64,000 nt of DNA from the NCBI RefSeq assembly GCF_001922985.1, contig NZ_MRUH01000124.1, positions 62,001 to 126,000 of the forward strand, in the 5' to 3' direction. The position numbers were made by a program, and so were the translations under genes. Numbering within the stretch: the first letter of the stretch is position 1; each line of letters begins with the position of its first letter. Under the pieces are notes generated by a model that was given only the letters and a program-made list of their open reading frames with translations, searched no databases and was not told the origin of the DNA. Source of the DNA: Teredinibacter waterburyi. GTDB taxonomy: Bacteria > Pseudomonadota > Gammaproteobacteria > Pseudomonadales > Cellvibrionaceae. Positions 18,787 to 27,978 of the stretch are shown here, one piece after another.

Positions 18787-21758
18787 TGTTGAGCCTCCGG
18801 TGTTTGTGCGTCTACGATGTCATCATCGGCGACGCATTGGGAGCGCTGCTCCTTAGCGTTGTTACGGCTTAGCGGCACTAGGTATTGATTGTATTTAATG
18901 TTATCTGGTGTGAACACAACATCAGCTACATAACCTTCTGTGAGCCGAGCAATACTCCAGCCGAGTGATTGATGCCACCATTTTAAGGCCTCACCCCAGC
19001 CGTCTGTGAAGGCCGGTGTCTTTGTGGCCGCTGGAGAAATAATACCTTTGAACGATTGTTGGATCTCACCAATCCCTTTTATTTCAGTTTTATCCGCCGA
19101 TATTCGAAACCATGCAATTGCATTTACGCTAGCCGCAGAGGTGGTATCGATTTGTTTTGTTGGTGCCGACCTAAAGCCAGTGCTGAAATGATCTAGTGTC
19201 GATAAATCTAGCTGAGAATACAGTGGCAGTTGTGGGTCTGGCAGTGGATGCCGTTGTATATGTTGCAGATTAACGGCACCACTTTTGTAGTCGATTAAGA
19301 TCAGCTCATCGTTGACGGTGCGATCTATTCGATCGATCCGCAGGTGTAGGTTGTAGCCATCTATATTCACGGTAGCGCGGGTTTCAATACCCACAACCGT
19401 AAAGGCGTCTCGGGTTAACTCCAAGGCTAGGGCTGAACCTAGTTTTTCTTCCATACGTTGCTGCTCTACTGTGAGGTAGTCGCGGTGAAATGTGTTTGAT
19501 GAGCGTTGCAGGGTTGCTTCTAGTGCGCTGCTACAACAATCGTGTATGAGCGCGTTAAGATCGCTTGCCGATAATGATTGGAGTTGTGCTAAGGATTCTT
19601 GGCGGCGCCAAAATCTGGCAAGCGCGTCATGCATAAAGTTACCGCGCATCGCGGCATCAAATCCAAATTGCGGCTCTACCGGTTGGTCAATACCGAGACG
19701 GTAGGACACAAATGCATAAAATGGATTGCCGTTAAATAGCTTCAGGTGATAGGCGCCGTGAACAGCGTCGTTAGCTGTCGCGAGTGGCGGCGCCCAGGTG
19801 GTGTCGATTGTGTCGTAATCATTGTAATTTAGCTGTTGCTTGTAATAGCTGGTAAGTGCAGTTGGCGCAACGGCGTCGACACTCACACAATTGTTGCTGT
19901 TCATTTCTAGGTTCATGCCTAGGTCGAGTAGCAGTGGGCTGGGGTTACAATGTTCATCGTCATTTTGAGATGCAAAGGTTAATGTCAACGAGGGGTTATT
20001 TGAGCGGTACGACGCCAATAATTCTTTCGCGTATAGTAGTTCGCGCTCGGGCGTAGCTCTCGGTAGGCCGTGATGTTTTTGTAAACTGTAGGGAATCAAA
20101 CTGTTTGGCTGGGGCTGTGCGGGTAGTGTGTCTGCATTTAATTGCACGATTCTACAATAATCAAAGCTAATGCCTGCGCCCTCCATCAATCCCAATATTT
20201 GTATGGGTTTAGGTGTTGTTTGCACATGGAATTGATGTGTTGAACAAAGCGTGTTTAAAAGTTCGCGGAGCTGTGAAAATGACTTTTTGGGCTTTTGCTT
20301 TTTATCGCCGCTTTCATCGCCATCGTTTAACAAGCTATCGAAGCGACCGAGGTTGTTAATCAGGTCGATAAAGCGTTGGGCAGCCTGAAACTCGCGGCTG
20401 TTAAGTTCGCGCGGTCCCGGCCAGCCAATTGCTTGCAGGGCTTTAATTAAGGTTGGCTGCCAAGCGGTATAGGTTTGCTCCACTGTAGTTAGGCGCAACA
20501 ATGTTCGCAGTGAGAGCAGGTGGGCGGAACAGGTGGTTGGTGGTGCAAGTTTATCGCTTACCTCTAGGGTTGATGCGGTAGTGTTGGTAGAGGCGAATTC
20601 ACTTTCGGTGCGAAGCAGCGTATCGATATAGTCTTGAATGGCGAGGTCATAGCTCGGGCTTTGTTTGCACCATTGCGCGCAGCTTAATCGTACGGGGTTG
20701 TTGTCGCTTCCCCAGAAGGGGTTGTTGTTTAAGGCAATTACCCGCTCCCGTGGCCAGTCGAACTGATTAAGATGAAGTACCTCCAGTGCCGCAGCGACTA
20801 CGGGTTCCTCGGCAAGGCTTGATGCGGCGGATATATCGCAGGGGATACAAGCGGTGTCGGCATCCGGTGTACTGGTAAATTGAGGATCGAAAACTTCAAT
20901 AAACGCGCGCTCTACAGTGGCAATATTCTTGTGTAGGTTGGGTACCACAATGGCAATGCTGGGGTTGCTATCGCCGTGATTGTCTAATAATTCTCGACAC
21001 CAGTGTGCAGCGGCTAAAATTTCGTCTTCGATGGTGCTGAAACGCTCAAACTGAAGCTCCGCTGGGGTGCTTAATGCTTCGACCGCTAGGCTCGCACATT
21101 CCGCCACCACAATCTCGCTTTCCTGCCAAAAGGCTTGCCAGCGCGGCGTTTGTTCCGCAAAGCCATACAAGGCAACGCGATTTGGCTTGGCGATAGCCTT
21201 TTCACTAAAGGCCCGCTGAATAGCTTTGAGCGCATCAAATTCAGTCGCTAGCCGGTGGCTGTTCAGGTAGCTATCAAAGCAAAACAAGGCGGCGCGAAGT
21301 AGGGTTGTTTCTTCGTTGTCGAATGGTAACAACACTTCTGCATCCAGCTGCCAATTTTGGAGGGAATCGTGGGCTTCCTGAAGTGTTTTGGCGAGTGAGC
21401 CCGATGCGATAAGGGTGTCATTTAGTTCTAGCTCGCTGGCGTTGCCGAAGCGATTCGTCCTAATAGTGCGTTGGATTTGGCCGGAAGTGAGTAGGTGTTT
21501 CCAAATCAACTGCGATTCGGCACTAGTTAAAAGCTGTTTATCGGTGTCTAAAAAGGCCCGATTCTGAAGGTCGAGCCAAAGGTTTGATAGCCAGTTTGTT
21601 TGGGTATAAATAGAAGGTTGCTCACCAACGCTATTCTCTGCAGGTAAAGCCAGCGCACCTAAATAGCGCTGCTGGCGTTGATTGGCGGTGAGAATTAAAT
21701 CGTTATCTAATAGCAAACTGTTCAGTTTTGGCCCGAGTGCTGCGGTATTTCGGTGCAT
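18783..21758 (-). CDS. addB: AddB-like PD-(D/E)XK nuclease, partner of AddA
   Basis: A 991-residue protein upstream of and overlapping addA by 4 bases. It has the degenerate helicase layout of AddB and a C-terminal RecB-type nuclease: MRGNFMHDALARFW near residue 710 and LRIDRIDRTVNDELILIDYKSG near 815. I recall this family as the 'probable DNA repair protein' group paired with AddA in beta- and gammaproteobacteria. The N-terminus reads LILTANQRQQRYLGALALP, with no Walker A motif. The four-cysteine Fe-S staple of Bacillus AddB is not visible: the position before the nuclease (NPFYAFVSYRLG) has no Cys. The start ATG follows GGAAGG by 8 bases. It most likely recognises or cuts the 5' strand while AddA drives unwinding. 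Confidence 0.82.
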   Translation of the reverse strand: MHRNTAALGPKLNSLLLDNDLILTANQRQQRYLGALALPAENSVGEQPSIYTQTNWLSNLWLDLQNRAFLDTDKQLLTSAESQLIWKHLLTSGQIQRTIRTNRFGNASELELNDTLIASGSLAKTLQEAHDSLQNWQLDAEVLLPFDNEETTLLRAALFCFDSYLNSHRLATEFDALKAIQRAFSEKAIAKPNRVALYGFAEQTPRWQAFWQESEIVVAECASLAVEALSTPAELQFERFSTIEDEILAAAHWCRELLDNHGDSNPSIAIVVPNLHKNIATVERAFIEVFDPQFTSTPDADTACIPCDISAASSLAEEPVVAAALEVLHLNQFDWPRERVIALNNNPFWGSDNNPVRLSCAQWCKQSPSYDLAIQDYIDTLLRTESEFASTNTTASTLEVSDKLAPPTTCSAHLLSLRTLLRLTTVEQTYTAWQPTLIKALQAIGWPGPRELNSREFQAAQRFIDLINNLGRFDSLLNDGDESGDKKQKPKKSFSQLRELLNTLCSTHQFHVQTTPKPIQILGLMEGAGISFDYCRIVQLNADTLPAQPQPNSLIPYSLQKHHGLPRATPERELLYAKELLASYRSNNPSLTLTFASQNDDEHCNPSPLLLDLGMNLEMNSNNCVSVDAVAPTALTSYYKQQLNYNDYDTIDTTWAPPLATANDAVHGAYHLKLFNGNPFYAFVSYRLGIDQPVEPQFGFDAAMRGNFMHDALARFWRRQESLAQLQSLSASDLNALIHDCCSSALEATLQRSSNTFHRDYLTVEQQRMEEKLGSALALELTRDAFTVVGIETRATVNIDGYNLHLRIDRIDRTVNDELILIDYKSGAVNLQHIQRHPLPDPQLPLYSQLDLSTLDHFSTGFRSAPTKQIDTTSAASVNAIAWFRISADKTEIKGIGEIQQSFKGIISPAATKTPAFTDGWGEALKWWHQSLGWSIARLTEGYVADVVFTPDNIKYNQYLVPLSRNNAKEQRSQCVADDDIVDAQTPEAQQ

Positions 21759-22401
21759 TTTTACAACCTTCCGTTTACTTGATGATCGAAAATCGATTAA
21801 CGCTTGAACTATTTCAATTCGATGACTACGTGGTTCCGGGGGTTAGCGCCGGCTAACCGTTTATGCACAATCATAGTTTTCACCTATAGCAAGCAGTTTT
21901 TTCACTCAAATAGTGATCAATGACAACAGTTAACTCTAAGATAATTACGTAAGCTATTGATATATAACGATAAATATTCATCGGTCAAAAAGTGTACAAT
22001 CTGTAGGGGGGCGAGGGTTTCTAGGCCCTGGGACCGGTTCCACATAGAATATCCACGAAGTTATCCACAGGAAATGTGGAAAAAAATTGCTGTATATATT
22101 TTAATCACTGACAAAAAACTGTCACAAATAGGCATAACTTAGTTTGACTGATAGGTGAAATTCCGAGGCTAGCGGGAAGTTTCTATGTGCTATTGCGCCA
22201 ATCTCAGAATTTCTTGCGCGCCATTGTAGCAGAGACGACATTCAGCAAGAGGAGCTCTAACGGAAATAGACCCGAGCTACGAATCGCTGATTATAAGCAA
22301 AGGCGATGGATGTTGGATTGCCGTCGTTGACTGCTTGGTGCTTGGCGTTGTGCAAAGCCTGTTTTTTACTCTGCTCTCTAAGTAGAATACCGCAGCTTCA
22401 A
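21759..22401. other. 640-base intergenic region with clustered DnaA boxes
   Basis: This AT-rich region between addB (minus) and trmH (plus) holds TTATGCACA at 21861-21869, TTATCCACA at 22061-22069 and, on the other strand, TTTTCCACA at 22075-22083, all fitting the DnaA consensus TTWTNCACA. A weaker copy (ATATCCACG, 22049-22057) lies 12 bases before the second. AT-rich DNA follows at 22085-22140. An open frame at 21957-22142 has no recognisable content. No dnaA, dnaN or mnmG genes are nearby, so a chromosomal origin is not supported by context. Confidence 0.5.
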
Positions 22402-23175
22402 ATGACTAATGGTTCCAAACGAATGACTCCAGAACGCTTTCAGCGCATTAATGATGTACTCAATAAGCGCCAACCGGACCTAACCGTAGTAACGGATGAG
22501 GTACACAAAGTACGTAATATCTCAGCAATCGTGCGCACTTGTGATGCTGTGGGTATTGATCAAATTCACTGTGTGACGCCTAAAGCGGGTTTTCAAACCT
22601 ATAGTGGTACCTCGGCGAGCGCCGATAAATGGGTGGGGGTTAATGCCCATACGCGTGTTGCCGAGCCGTTGGCGCTGCTTAAGCAGCAGGGTTTTCAGGT
22701 TGTTGCCGCGCATTTGGATAGCAAGGCTGTCGACTATCGATTGCCCGACTATACCAAGCCGACAGCGTTGCTGCTTGGCGCAGAGATTGATGGGGTGAGC
22801 GAGATTGCACAGGGGTTTGTAGATCACACCGTGGTAGTGCCAATGATGGGGATGGTTGAATCTTTTAACGTATCGGTCGCCGGCGCAATTATTTTGATGG
22901 AAGCCCAGCGACAACGGCAAGCTGCGGGCCTTTACGATAACCGTCGAATTGATGATGAGACCTTTCGGTTGCGCTTCTTCCGTTGGGCCCACCCTGTGAT
23001 TACACGTTTTTGCGATGATTTTGATTTCCCCTACCCAGCAGTTCGGGAGGATGGCGAAATTATTAATTTATCGGCGTGGTACGCGCAGGCACGCAAACAA
23101 GCGGCTGAAATAAAAATAGCGCGTAAAGCGCGTCGCCGAGAGATAGCTGATCGTGTTGCTAGCGAGGAAAGTTGA
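22402..23175 (+). CDS. trmH: tRNA (guanosine-2'-O-)-methyltransferase TrmH (SpoU)
   Basis: TrmH methylates the 2'-O of G18 in the D-loop of tRNAs. The SPOUT knot motifs are clear: NISAIVRTCDAVG (motif 1), ALLLGAEIDGVS (motif 2) and VVPMMGMVESFNVSVAGAIILMEAQ (motif 3). The region KRQPDLTVVTDEVHK matches E. coli TrmH near its N-terminus. The open frame runs 32 codons further upstream, but that part is unlike the family. I chose ATG 22402; ATG 22423 (MTPERFQRIN) aligns exactly with the E. coli start and is equally possible, as neither has a clear ribosome-binding site. The C-terminus is a long basic tail (KIARKARRREIADRV). It is a single gene followed by hairpins that favour the opposite strand. 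Confidence 0.93.
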   Translation: MTNGSKRMTPERFQRINDVLNKRQPDLTVVTDEVHKVRNISAIVRTCDAVGIDQIHCVTPKAGFQTYSGTSASADKWVGVNAHTRVAEPLALLKQQGFQVVAAHLDSKAVDYRLPDYTKPTALLLGAEIDGVSEIAQGFVDHTVVVPMMGMVESFNVSVAGAIILMEAQRQRQAAGLYDNRRIDDETFRLRFFRWAHPVITRFCDDFDFPYPAVREDGEIINLSAWYAQARKQAAEIKIARKARRREIADRVASEES

Positions 23176-23183
23176 ATTACAGG

Positions 23184-23223
23184 CAAAAAAAGCCCGACGT
23201 TTCTGGGGGGAGAGCGTCGGGCT
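23184..23223 (-). terminator. Intrinsic terminator for the tesB transcript
   Basis: AGCCCGACG (23191-23199) pairs with CGTCGGGCT (23215-23223). The minus strand then runs into seven T, so it terminates leftward transcription from tesB. A second imperfect 12-bp hairpin at 23288-23329 lies between it and the tesB stop. The region 23224-23493 has no gene that I can see. Confidence 0.75.
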
Positions 23224-23493
23224 AGGACCATTAGGAGTGAAACATTAAGGAGTTAATCCTTATCGAACCACTAAACTAGCAGTTCTAACCGACAGCGAAT
23301 AATACTTGGGGGGGATGTTCGCTATCGGTAATGTAATTATTAATCAGATCTCAAACTTTTCCAGTATTGCGCGGCTAATTCTTAAACCAAAACTTAATGA
23401 GAACCCAGTATTTATAGTAACTTGCTATAACGCCGCTGTTTGGTGAATTTCTATAGTCTTTTCGATGCGTCAGCGGCTGTTGTTATCACCACG

Positions 23494-24363
23494 CTAGGGA
23501 GTTATAGGGCGAATCAATCCCTCTTGTGCGGTGGAGGCTATAAGCGTTCCCGCTTCGGTATAAATTGAACTGCGCGCAAATCCTCTTGCACCGCCGGCCC
23601 AAGGGCTATAGGCGTGAACTAATAACCATTCTTCTGTACTGAACTGATCGCTATGAAACCACATGGCGTGATCAATACTGGCTGCGAATATTTTTCCAGA
23701 AAATAATGAAATACCGTGGGGTAGTAGTGACGTTGCCAGTAACCCCATATCGGATGCGTAAGCGAGTGCGCAGTATTGAAGAATTTTATTTTTGGGTAGC
23801 GGTTCTACAGCACGAAACCAACAGAATGCCTCTGGCTCTCTAACTCGATTCGAAGTGAATAAATCGGCTTCTATTGGTAGCAGCTCAAAGGGCGAATGTT
23901 CAGTTAGGGGGAGTACGCGTCGCGGCTCTTTTGGTTTTTCACTGTTAGCTTCGCGGGCTCTCTTTAAAAGTGATTCTGGCGTGGGGATACCGGCAGGGAA
24001 TGCACTTTGGTGATGGTATCCGTCTTCCAGTTTATGAAAGCTCGCCGACATATTAAAAATGGGGCGGCCATTCTGTCTTGCCACTGCGCGACGGCTGCTG
24101 ATGCTTCTTCCGTCTCTTACCTTTTCAACGTCATAGATAACGGCGCTGTCGCTTTTTCCTGCGCGTAAAAAATAGGCGTGCAGGGAGTGGGGGAGGCACG
24201 CAGAATCCTGCGGGCCTTGGGTTAGGTAGCAGGCCATTAACGCTTGGCTTAACACTTGCCCGCCGAAGAGTGAGCCCAGAAAATTCTCGCGGTTGAACTG
24301 GCTGCGATATAAATTAGCGTCTAACTGTTCCAGCTCAAAAAGTTCGTACAGCGATGCTGTCAT
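23494..24363 (-). CDS. tesB: Acyl-CoA thioesterase II
   Basis: TesB hydrolyses medium- to long-chain acyl-CoA esters to free acids and CoA. The 289-residue product has two hot-dog domains as in E. coli TesB (286). Signatures are FGGQVLSQAL near residue 34, LPHSLHAYFLRAG, RDGRSISSRRAVARQ, IDHAMWFH with a catalytic Asp in the second domain, and STAQEGLIR with the catalytic Gln close to the C-terminus. The ATG at 24363 has AGG upstream at usual spacing. It is transcribed alone, divergent from the lipoprotein gene. With ETF and ETF-QO nearby it fits a fatty-acid metabolic setting, though not in one operon. Confidence 0.95.
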   Translation of the reverse strand: MTASLYELFELEQLDANLYRSQFNRENFLGSLFGGQVLSQALMACYLTQGPQDSACLPHSLHAYFLRAGKSDSAVIYDVEKVRDGRSISSRRAVARQNGRPIFNMSASFHKLEDGYHHQSAFPAGIPTPESLLKRAREANSEKPKEPRRVLPLTEHSPFELLPIEADLFTSNRVREPEAFCWFRAVEPLPKNKILQYCALAYASDMGLLATSLLPHGISLFSGKIFAASIDHAMWFHSDQFSTEEWLLVHAYSPWAGGARGFARSSIYTEAGTLIASTAQEGLIRPITP

Positions 24364-24494
24364 ATGACCTGATTCCTAAATTAAGTTGGAGGCCGAGACT
24401 ACAGATTCCCCCACAGTTGCCGACAAGTTAATAGTAGCAGTAACGCTTCTAAAGCGGGCGATCAACTGCGCTCAATCAGTTCTGCTAAATCAAT

Positions 24495-25262
24495 GTGGCG
24501 ATACGTATGTTTTTTCAAATTAAAAATATGGTTTCTGTAGTTGCTGTTGTGTTGTTACCGATTGGGCAGTTCTTATGTTGCTGTAAGCGGTTCGGTTCTA
24601 CACGTTATGGTACGTCTTTGTGCGCGGATCATAGCGCTAAGATTCGCACCTTTACACTTGTGTTAGGCGTCGTCGTGCTACAAGGCTGCACTCCACAGTA
24701 TGGGGCGTCAATTTGGCGACAAACCGGAGAGGCGCTTTCACTGAGTGACAGCCAGACCTTAAGTCGTCGGGTCGATTGGCGTCTTCACCCTGAAACCTCT
24801 GTGTATTTGGCTCGTCCCGAGTACCCATTAACGGCAATCTCCGGTAATAACACCTACCCACGTACCCGCTATGCATTGTTCCAATCTCTCGAGGGGGCAT
24901 TCCGTGGCCATTTTCCAGCAACTCAAGTGGCACCAACAGATATGAGCCTGGCTGAGTCCCTAGTCGTGGCAGAGCGCGCTGGTGCGCGCATCCTTGCTTG
25001 GCCAAAGCTTATTGCCGTAGCGGGACCAGATCGTCAAGTTACTGTTCAAGGTGCCGGTGACCTAGCCGTGAGTAATGCCGATGCGAGTCATACGTACACG
25101 CTTGTGCAGATCGTTTTATTTGATGTGAGCGATGGCAAGCAGCTCGATATTGCCACCATAAAGGTCCAGGGCGGTGTGTTCGGGACGTCGAAGAAAAGTC
25201 CTGCTCAGGCATTTGATGCGGCGGCTTCGGTATATGTGAAAACACTCAGCGCGGTGCTGTAG
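24495..25262 (+). CDS. Putative lipoprotein, DUF4823-like
   Basis: The mature part (about 190 residues) resembles the DUF4823 lipoproteins of Pseudomonas and relatives: a segment with TYPRTRYALFQSLEGAF, the AESLVVAERAGARILAWPKL stretch, then ASHTYTLVQIVLFDVSDGKQLD and a terminal helix. This match is from memory and moderate. A lipobox, VLQGC, follows the hydrophobic stretch FTLVLGVVVL, so export and lipidation are likely. The start is unclear: the frame opens at GTG 24495 and includes another hydrophobic stretch, whereas a TTG at 24618 would give a normal-length lipoprotein signal peptide. No candidate has a good ribosome-binding site. Function is unknown. It ends in a terminator shared with ETF-QO. 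Confidence 0.7.
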   Translation: MAIRMFFQIKNMVSVVAVVLLPIGQFLCCCKRFGSTRYGTSLCADHSAKIRTFTLVLGVVVLQGCTPQYGASIWRQTGEALSLSDSQTLSRRVDWRLHPETSVYLARPEYPLTAISGNNTYPRTRYALFQSLEGAFRGHFPATQVAPTDMSLAESLVVAERAGARILAWPKLIAVAGPDRQVTVQGAGDLAVSNADASHTYTLVQIVLFDVSDGKQLDIATIKVQGGVFGTSKKSPAQAFDAAASVYVKTLSAVL

Positions 25263-25276
25263 TATTTCTGACGTAT

Positions 25277-25310
25277 AAAACAAAGGGCGGAAAACTTCGC
25301 CCTTTGTTTT
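25277..25310. terminator. Bidirectional intrinsic terminator
   Basis: AAAACAAAGGGCG (25277-25289) pairs perfectly with CGCCCTTTGTTTT (25298-25310) around an 8-base loop. A- and T-rich flanks serve both the lipoprotein gene and the convergent ETF-QO gene. Confidence 0.9.
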
Positions 25311-25342
25311 ATTGTGTTGAGGCGACTTACTATTGGTACTGC

Positions 25343-27001
25343 TTACATATTGGGGTAGTTTGGGCCGCCGCCACCTTCCGGTGTAACCCAGGTAATGTTT
25401 TGCGCAGGGTCTTTAATATCGCAGGTTTTACAGTGCACACAGTTTTGCGCATTGATCTGAAATTCGCGTTCACCGCCACCTTTCTCTATCACCTCGTAAA
25501 CCCCTGCAGGGCAATATCGCTGTGCGGGTTCTAGGTACTGCTGCCAGTTTGTCGTAAGCGGCGTTGCAGCATCCTTCAACTGCAGATGGCAGGGCTGGTC
25601 TTCTTCGTGATTGGTGTTGGATAGATAAACGGACGACAACTTATCAAAACTAATTACACCATCTGGCTTGGGGTATTGGGGAGCCTTACTCTCACTGGCG
25701 AGCTTCAAGGTCGCATGATCGGGAGTAGGGTCGCTCAAGGTCCAGGGTAGTGTGCCGCGAAAGATATTGAGATCTACAAAGCTATAGGCAGAGCCAAGTA
25801 AGTTCCCCCACTTATGTTGAGCTGGCCCAAAGTTACGTTGCTGATGCAGTTCACGATACGCCCAAGAATCTTTAAATGCCTGCTCTATCGCGTTACCAAG
25901 ATCGAGCGGGACAGCGTTTGTATCGGCCCCTGAAGCGTCAGTTGGGCTAGCGCTAAGGGCGGCAGCGACGACCTCTGCGACAATCATGCCCGACTTCATG
26001 GCGGTGTGCGTGCCTTTAATTTTTGCAAAGTTCAGGGTGCCAGCGTTATCACCAATAAGTGCGCCGCCGGCAAAGCCCATGCGCGGCATAGATTGAACGC
26101 CACCTTTCACTAGCGCGCGGGCGCCATAGGCGAGGCGTTCGCCTCCTTGCAGACGCTCTTTAATCACGGGCAGATGCTTGTAGCGTTGAAACTCGTCGAA
26201 GGGGCTTAGGTGTGGGTTGCTGTAGGACAGGTCAGTAATCAGACCAACAGCGACCTGATTGTCCTCAAGGTGATACATAAAACCGCCGCCCGTACTGTCC
26301 GTTTCCGAGAGCGGCCAGCCTGCACTGTGCACCACTAAACCCGGCTGGTGCTGCTCATTTGGCACCTTCCAAAGCTCTTTGATGCCGATCCCGTAGTGTT
26401 GAGTATCTTTGCCCTCAGCAAGACCAAATTTAGCGATTAACTGTTTGCCGAGATGACCGCGGCAACCTTCCGCAAACAGGGTGAAACGGCCGTGAAGTTC
26501 CATGCCTTGGGTGTAGCTGTCTTTTTGTTCTCCGCTAGCATTTACGCCCATATCGCCGGTCGCAATGCCTTTAACTGCGTCGGAATCGTCAAAAAGCACT
26601 TCTGCGGCGGTGAAACCTGGGAAAATGTCGACGCCCAAGGCTTCGGCCTGCTCGCCTAGCCAGCGACAAAGATTGCCGAGGCTGACAATATAATTACCGC
26701 TATTTTTCATGGTAAAGGGCGCGAATAGGTGCGGGATCTCTGTGCTGCTAGTCTCGCTGTGACACAGCAGAATCTTATCTTCGCTGACGGCCGTGTGCAG
26801 TGGTGCGCCACGTTCCTGCCAGTCGGGGAACAGTTCATTTAGCGCGCGAGGTTCTAATATGGCGCCGGAAATAATATGCGCGCCAACTTCAGAGCCTTTT
26901 TCGACTACGCATACACTCAGTGAGTCGTTAAGCTGCTTCAGCTTGCAGGCAGCGGCTAGCCCAGACGGCCCTGCGCCGACTACCACAACGTCGTATTCCA
27001 T
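25343..27001 (-). CDS. Electron transfer flavoprotein-ubiquinone oxidoreductase (ETF-QO)
   Basis: ETF-QO takes electrons from reduced ETF and passes them to ubiquinone at the inner membrane, linking acyl-CoA dehydrogenases to respiration. The protein (552 residues from ATG 27001) starts with an FAD-binding motif (DVVVVGAGPSGLAAACKL), followed by VVEKGSEVGAHIISGAILEPRA. The C-terminal ferredoxin-like part has C-x2-C-x2-C (NCVHCKTCDIKDP) completed by an upstream Cys in AQRYCPAGVYE, forming one [4Fe-4S] cluster. It ends GGGGPNYPNM, the usual family terminus. The open frame starts at GTG 27016, but ATG 27001 begins directly at the FAD fold. It is divergent from etfBA, its functional partners. Confidence 0.96.
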   Translation of the reverse strand: MEYDVVVVGAGPSGLAAACKLKQLNDSLSVCVVEKGSEVGAHIISGAILEPRALNELFPDWQERGAPLHTAVSEDKILLCHSETSSTEIPHLFAPFTMKNSGNYIVSLGNLCRWLGEQAEALGVDIFPGFTAAEVLFDDSDAVKGIATGDMGVNASGEQKDSYTQGMELHGRFTLFAEGCRGHLGKQLIAKFGLAEGKDTQHYGIGIKELWKVPNEQHQPGLVVHSAGWPLSETDSTGGGFMYHLEDNQVAVGLITDLSYSNPHLSPFDEFQRYKHLPVIKERLQGGERLAYGARALVKGGVQSMPRMGFAGGALIGDNAGTLNFAKIKGTHTAMKSGMIVAEVVAAALSASPTDASGADTNAVPLDLGNAIEQAFKDSWAYRELHQQRNFGPAQHKWGNLLGSAYSFVDLNIFRGTLPWTLSDPTPDHATLKLASESKAPQYPKPDGVISFDKLSSVYLSNTNHEEDQPCHLQLKDAATPLTTNWQQYLEPAQRYCPAGVYEVIEKGGGEREFQINAQNCVHCKTCDIKDPAQNITWVTPEGGGGPNYPNM

Positions 27002-27225
27002 TGATTCTCGTTCCACTCTCCGCCTCGTCAGTTTGAATTAGATTAATTTCGTCTACCCTAGCATATATTCTAGCTGTGGAATTCATTTTAGGGACAGAAA
27101 AGTGTGGCGTTCGACTGAACCAATTGGGCGCTAGAACGTCGATCATTATTCAAGATAAATGCCACGTATTGATATACACTTTACACACTGTGAACGGCTG
27201 GAATCAGCAAGGAGTTTGTTACTAA

Positions 27226-27978
27226 ATGAAAATACTCGTGCCAATTAAACGCGTTGTGGATTACAACGTAAAAGTAAGAGCAAATGCCGACGGCAGCGAC
27301 GTGGATTTAGCCAATGTCAAAATGTCGGTAAATCCTTTTTGTGAAATTGCTGTAGAAGAGGCGATTAGATTAAAAGAGGCCGGAACCGCCAGCGAAGTCG
27401 TTGTTGTTAGTATCGGCATCGCCAAGGCGCAAGAGCAGCTGAGAGCGGCGCTCGCATTAGGTGCAGATAGGGCCATTCTGATAACCACAGAGACTGAGCT
27501 CGAGCCTTTAGCCGTAGCTAAATGTTTGCAAGCTTTAGTCGAGAAAGAATCTCCAGAGTTGATTTTACTTGGCAAGCAATCGATCGATGGCGACAACAAT
27601 CAAACTGGTCAAATGTTGGCCGCATTGTGTGGCATGCCGCAGGGCACGTTCGCATCAAAAGTTGAGGTGACTGACGGCTATGTTGCTGTTACGCGAGAAA
27701 TTGACGGAGGCTCACAAACCCTAAAGCTAAAACTACCCGCAATTGTGACCACAGATTTACGCCTCAACGAGCCGCGCTACGCGTCTTTACCGAATATTAT
27801 GAAAGCGAAGAAAAAGCCGCTGGAAACCCTAGCCGTTGAAGACTTGGGTGTAAACATAGCTGCGCGAACACAGTTGCTAAGTGTTGCCCCGCCGCCCGAA
27901 CGAAAGGGCGGAATAAAAGTGGCGAACGTTGATGAGCTTTTAGATAAACTAAAGAATGAAGCGAAGGTGATAGCATGA
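27226..27978 (+). CDS. etfB: Electron transfer flavoprotein subunit beta
   Basis: EtfB pairs with EtfA to accept electrons from acyl-CoA and related dehydrogenases; it binds AMP. The 250-residue product is full length and starts [18 protein letters not shown]. Family markers include [19 protein letters not shown] near residue 35, [22 protein letters not shown] near 120, and [10 protein letters not shown] preceded by [10 protein letters not shown], which includes the recognition loop for dehydrogenases. AGGAG lies 11 bases before the ATG. It overlaps etfA by 4 bases (ATGA). The 224-base gap to the divergent ETF-QO gene should carry both promoters. Confidence 0.98.
   Translation: MKILVPIKRVVDYNVKVRANADGSDVDLANVKMSVNPFCEIAVEEAIRLKEAGTASEVVVVSIGIAKAQEQLRAALALGADRAILITTETELEPLAVAKCLQALVEKESPELILLGKQSIDGDNNQTGQMLAALCGMPQGTFASKVEVTDGYVAVTREIDGGSQTLKLKLPAIVTTDLRLNEPRYASLPNIMKAKKKPLETLAVEDLGVNIAARTQLLSVAPPPERKGGIKVANVDELLDKLKNEAKVIA

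Noticed and set aside
21861-22140. Chromosomal replication origin
   Set aside because: DnaA boxes are present but no dnaA, dnaN, gyrB or mnmG genes flank the region, and skew over the chromosome cannot be assessed; kept only as a finding.
21957-22142. 61-codon frame upstream of trmH
   Set aside because: Crosses the DnaA-box cluster and shows no recognisable domain.
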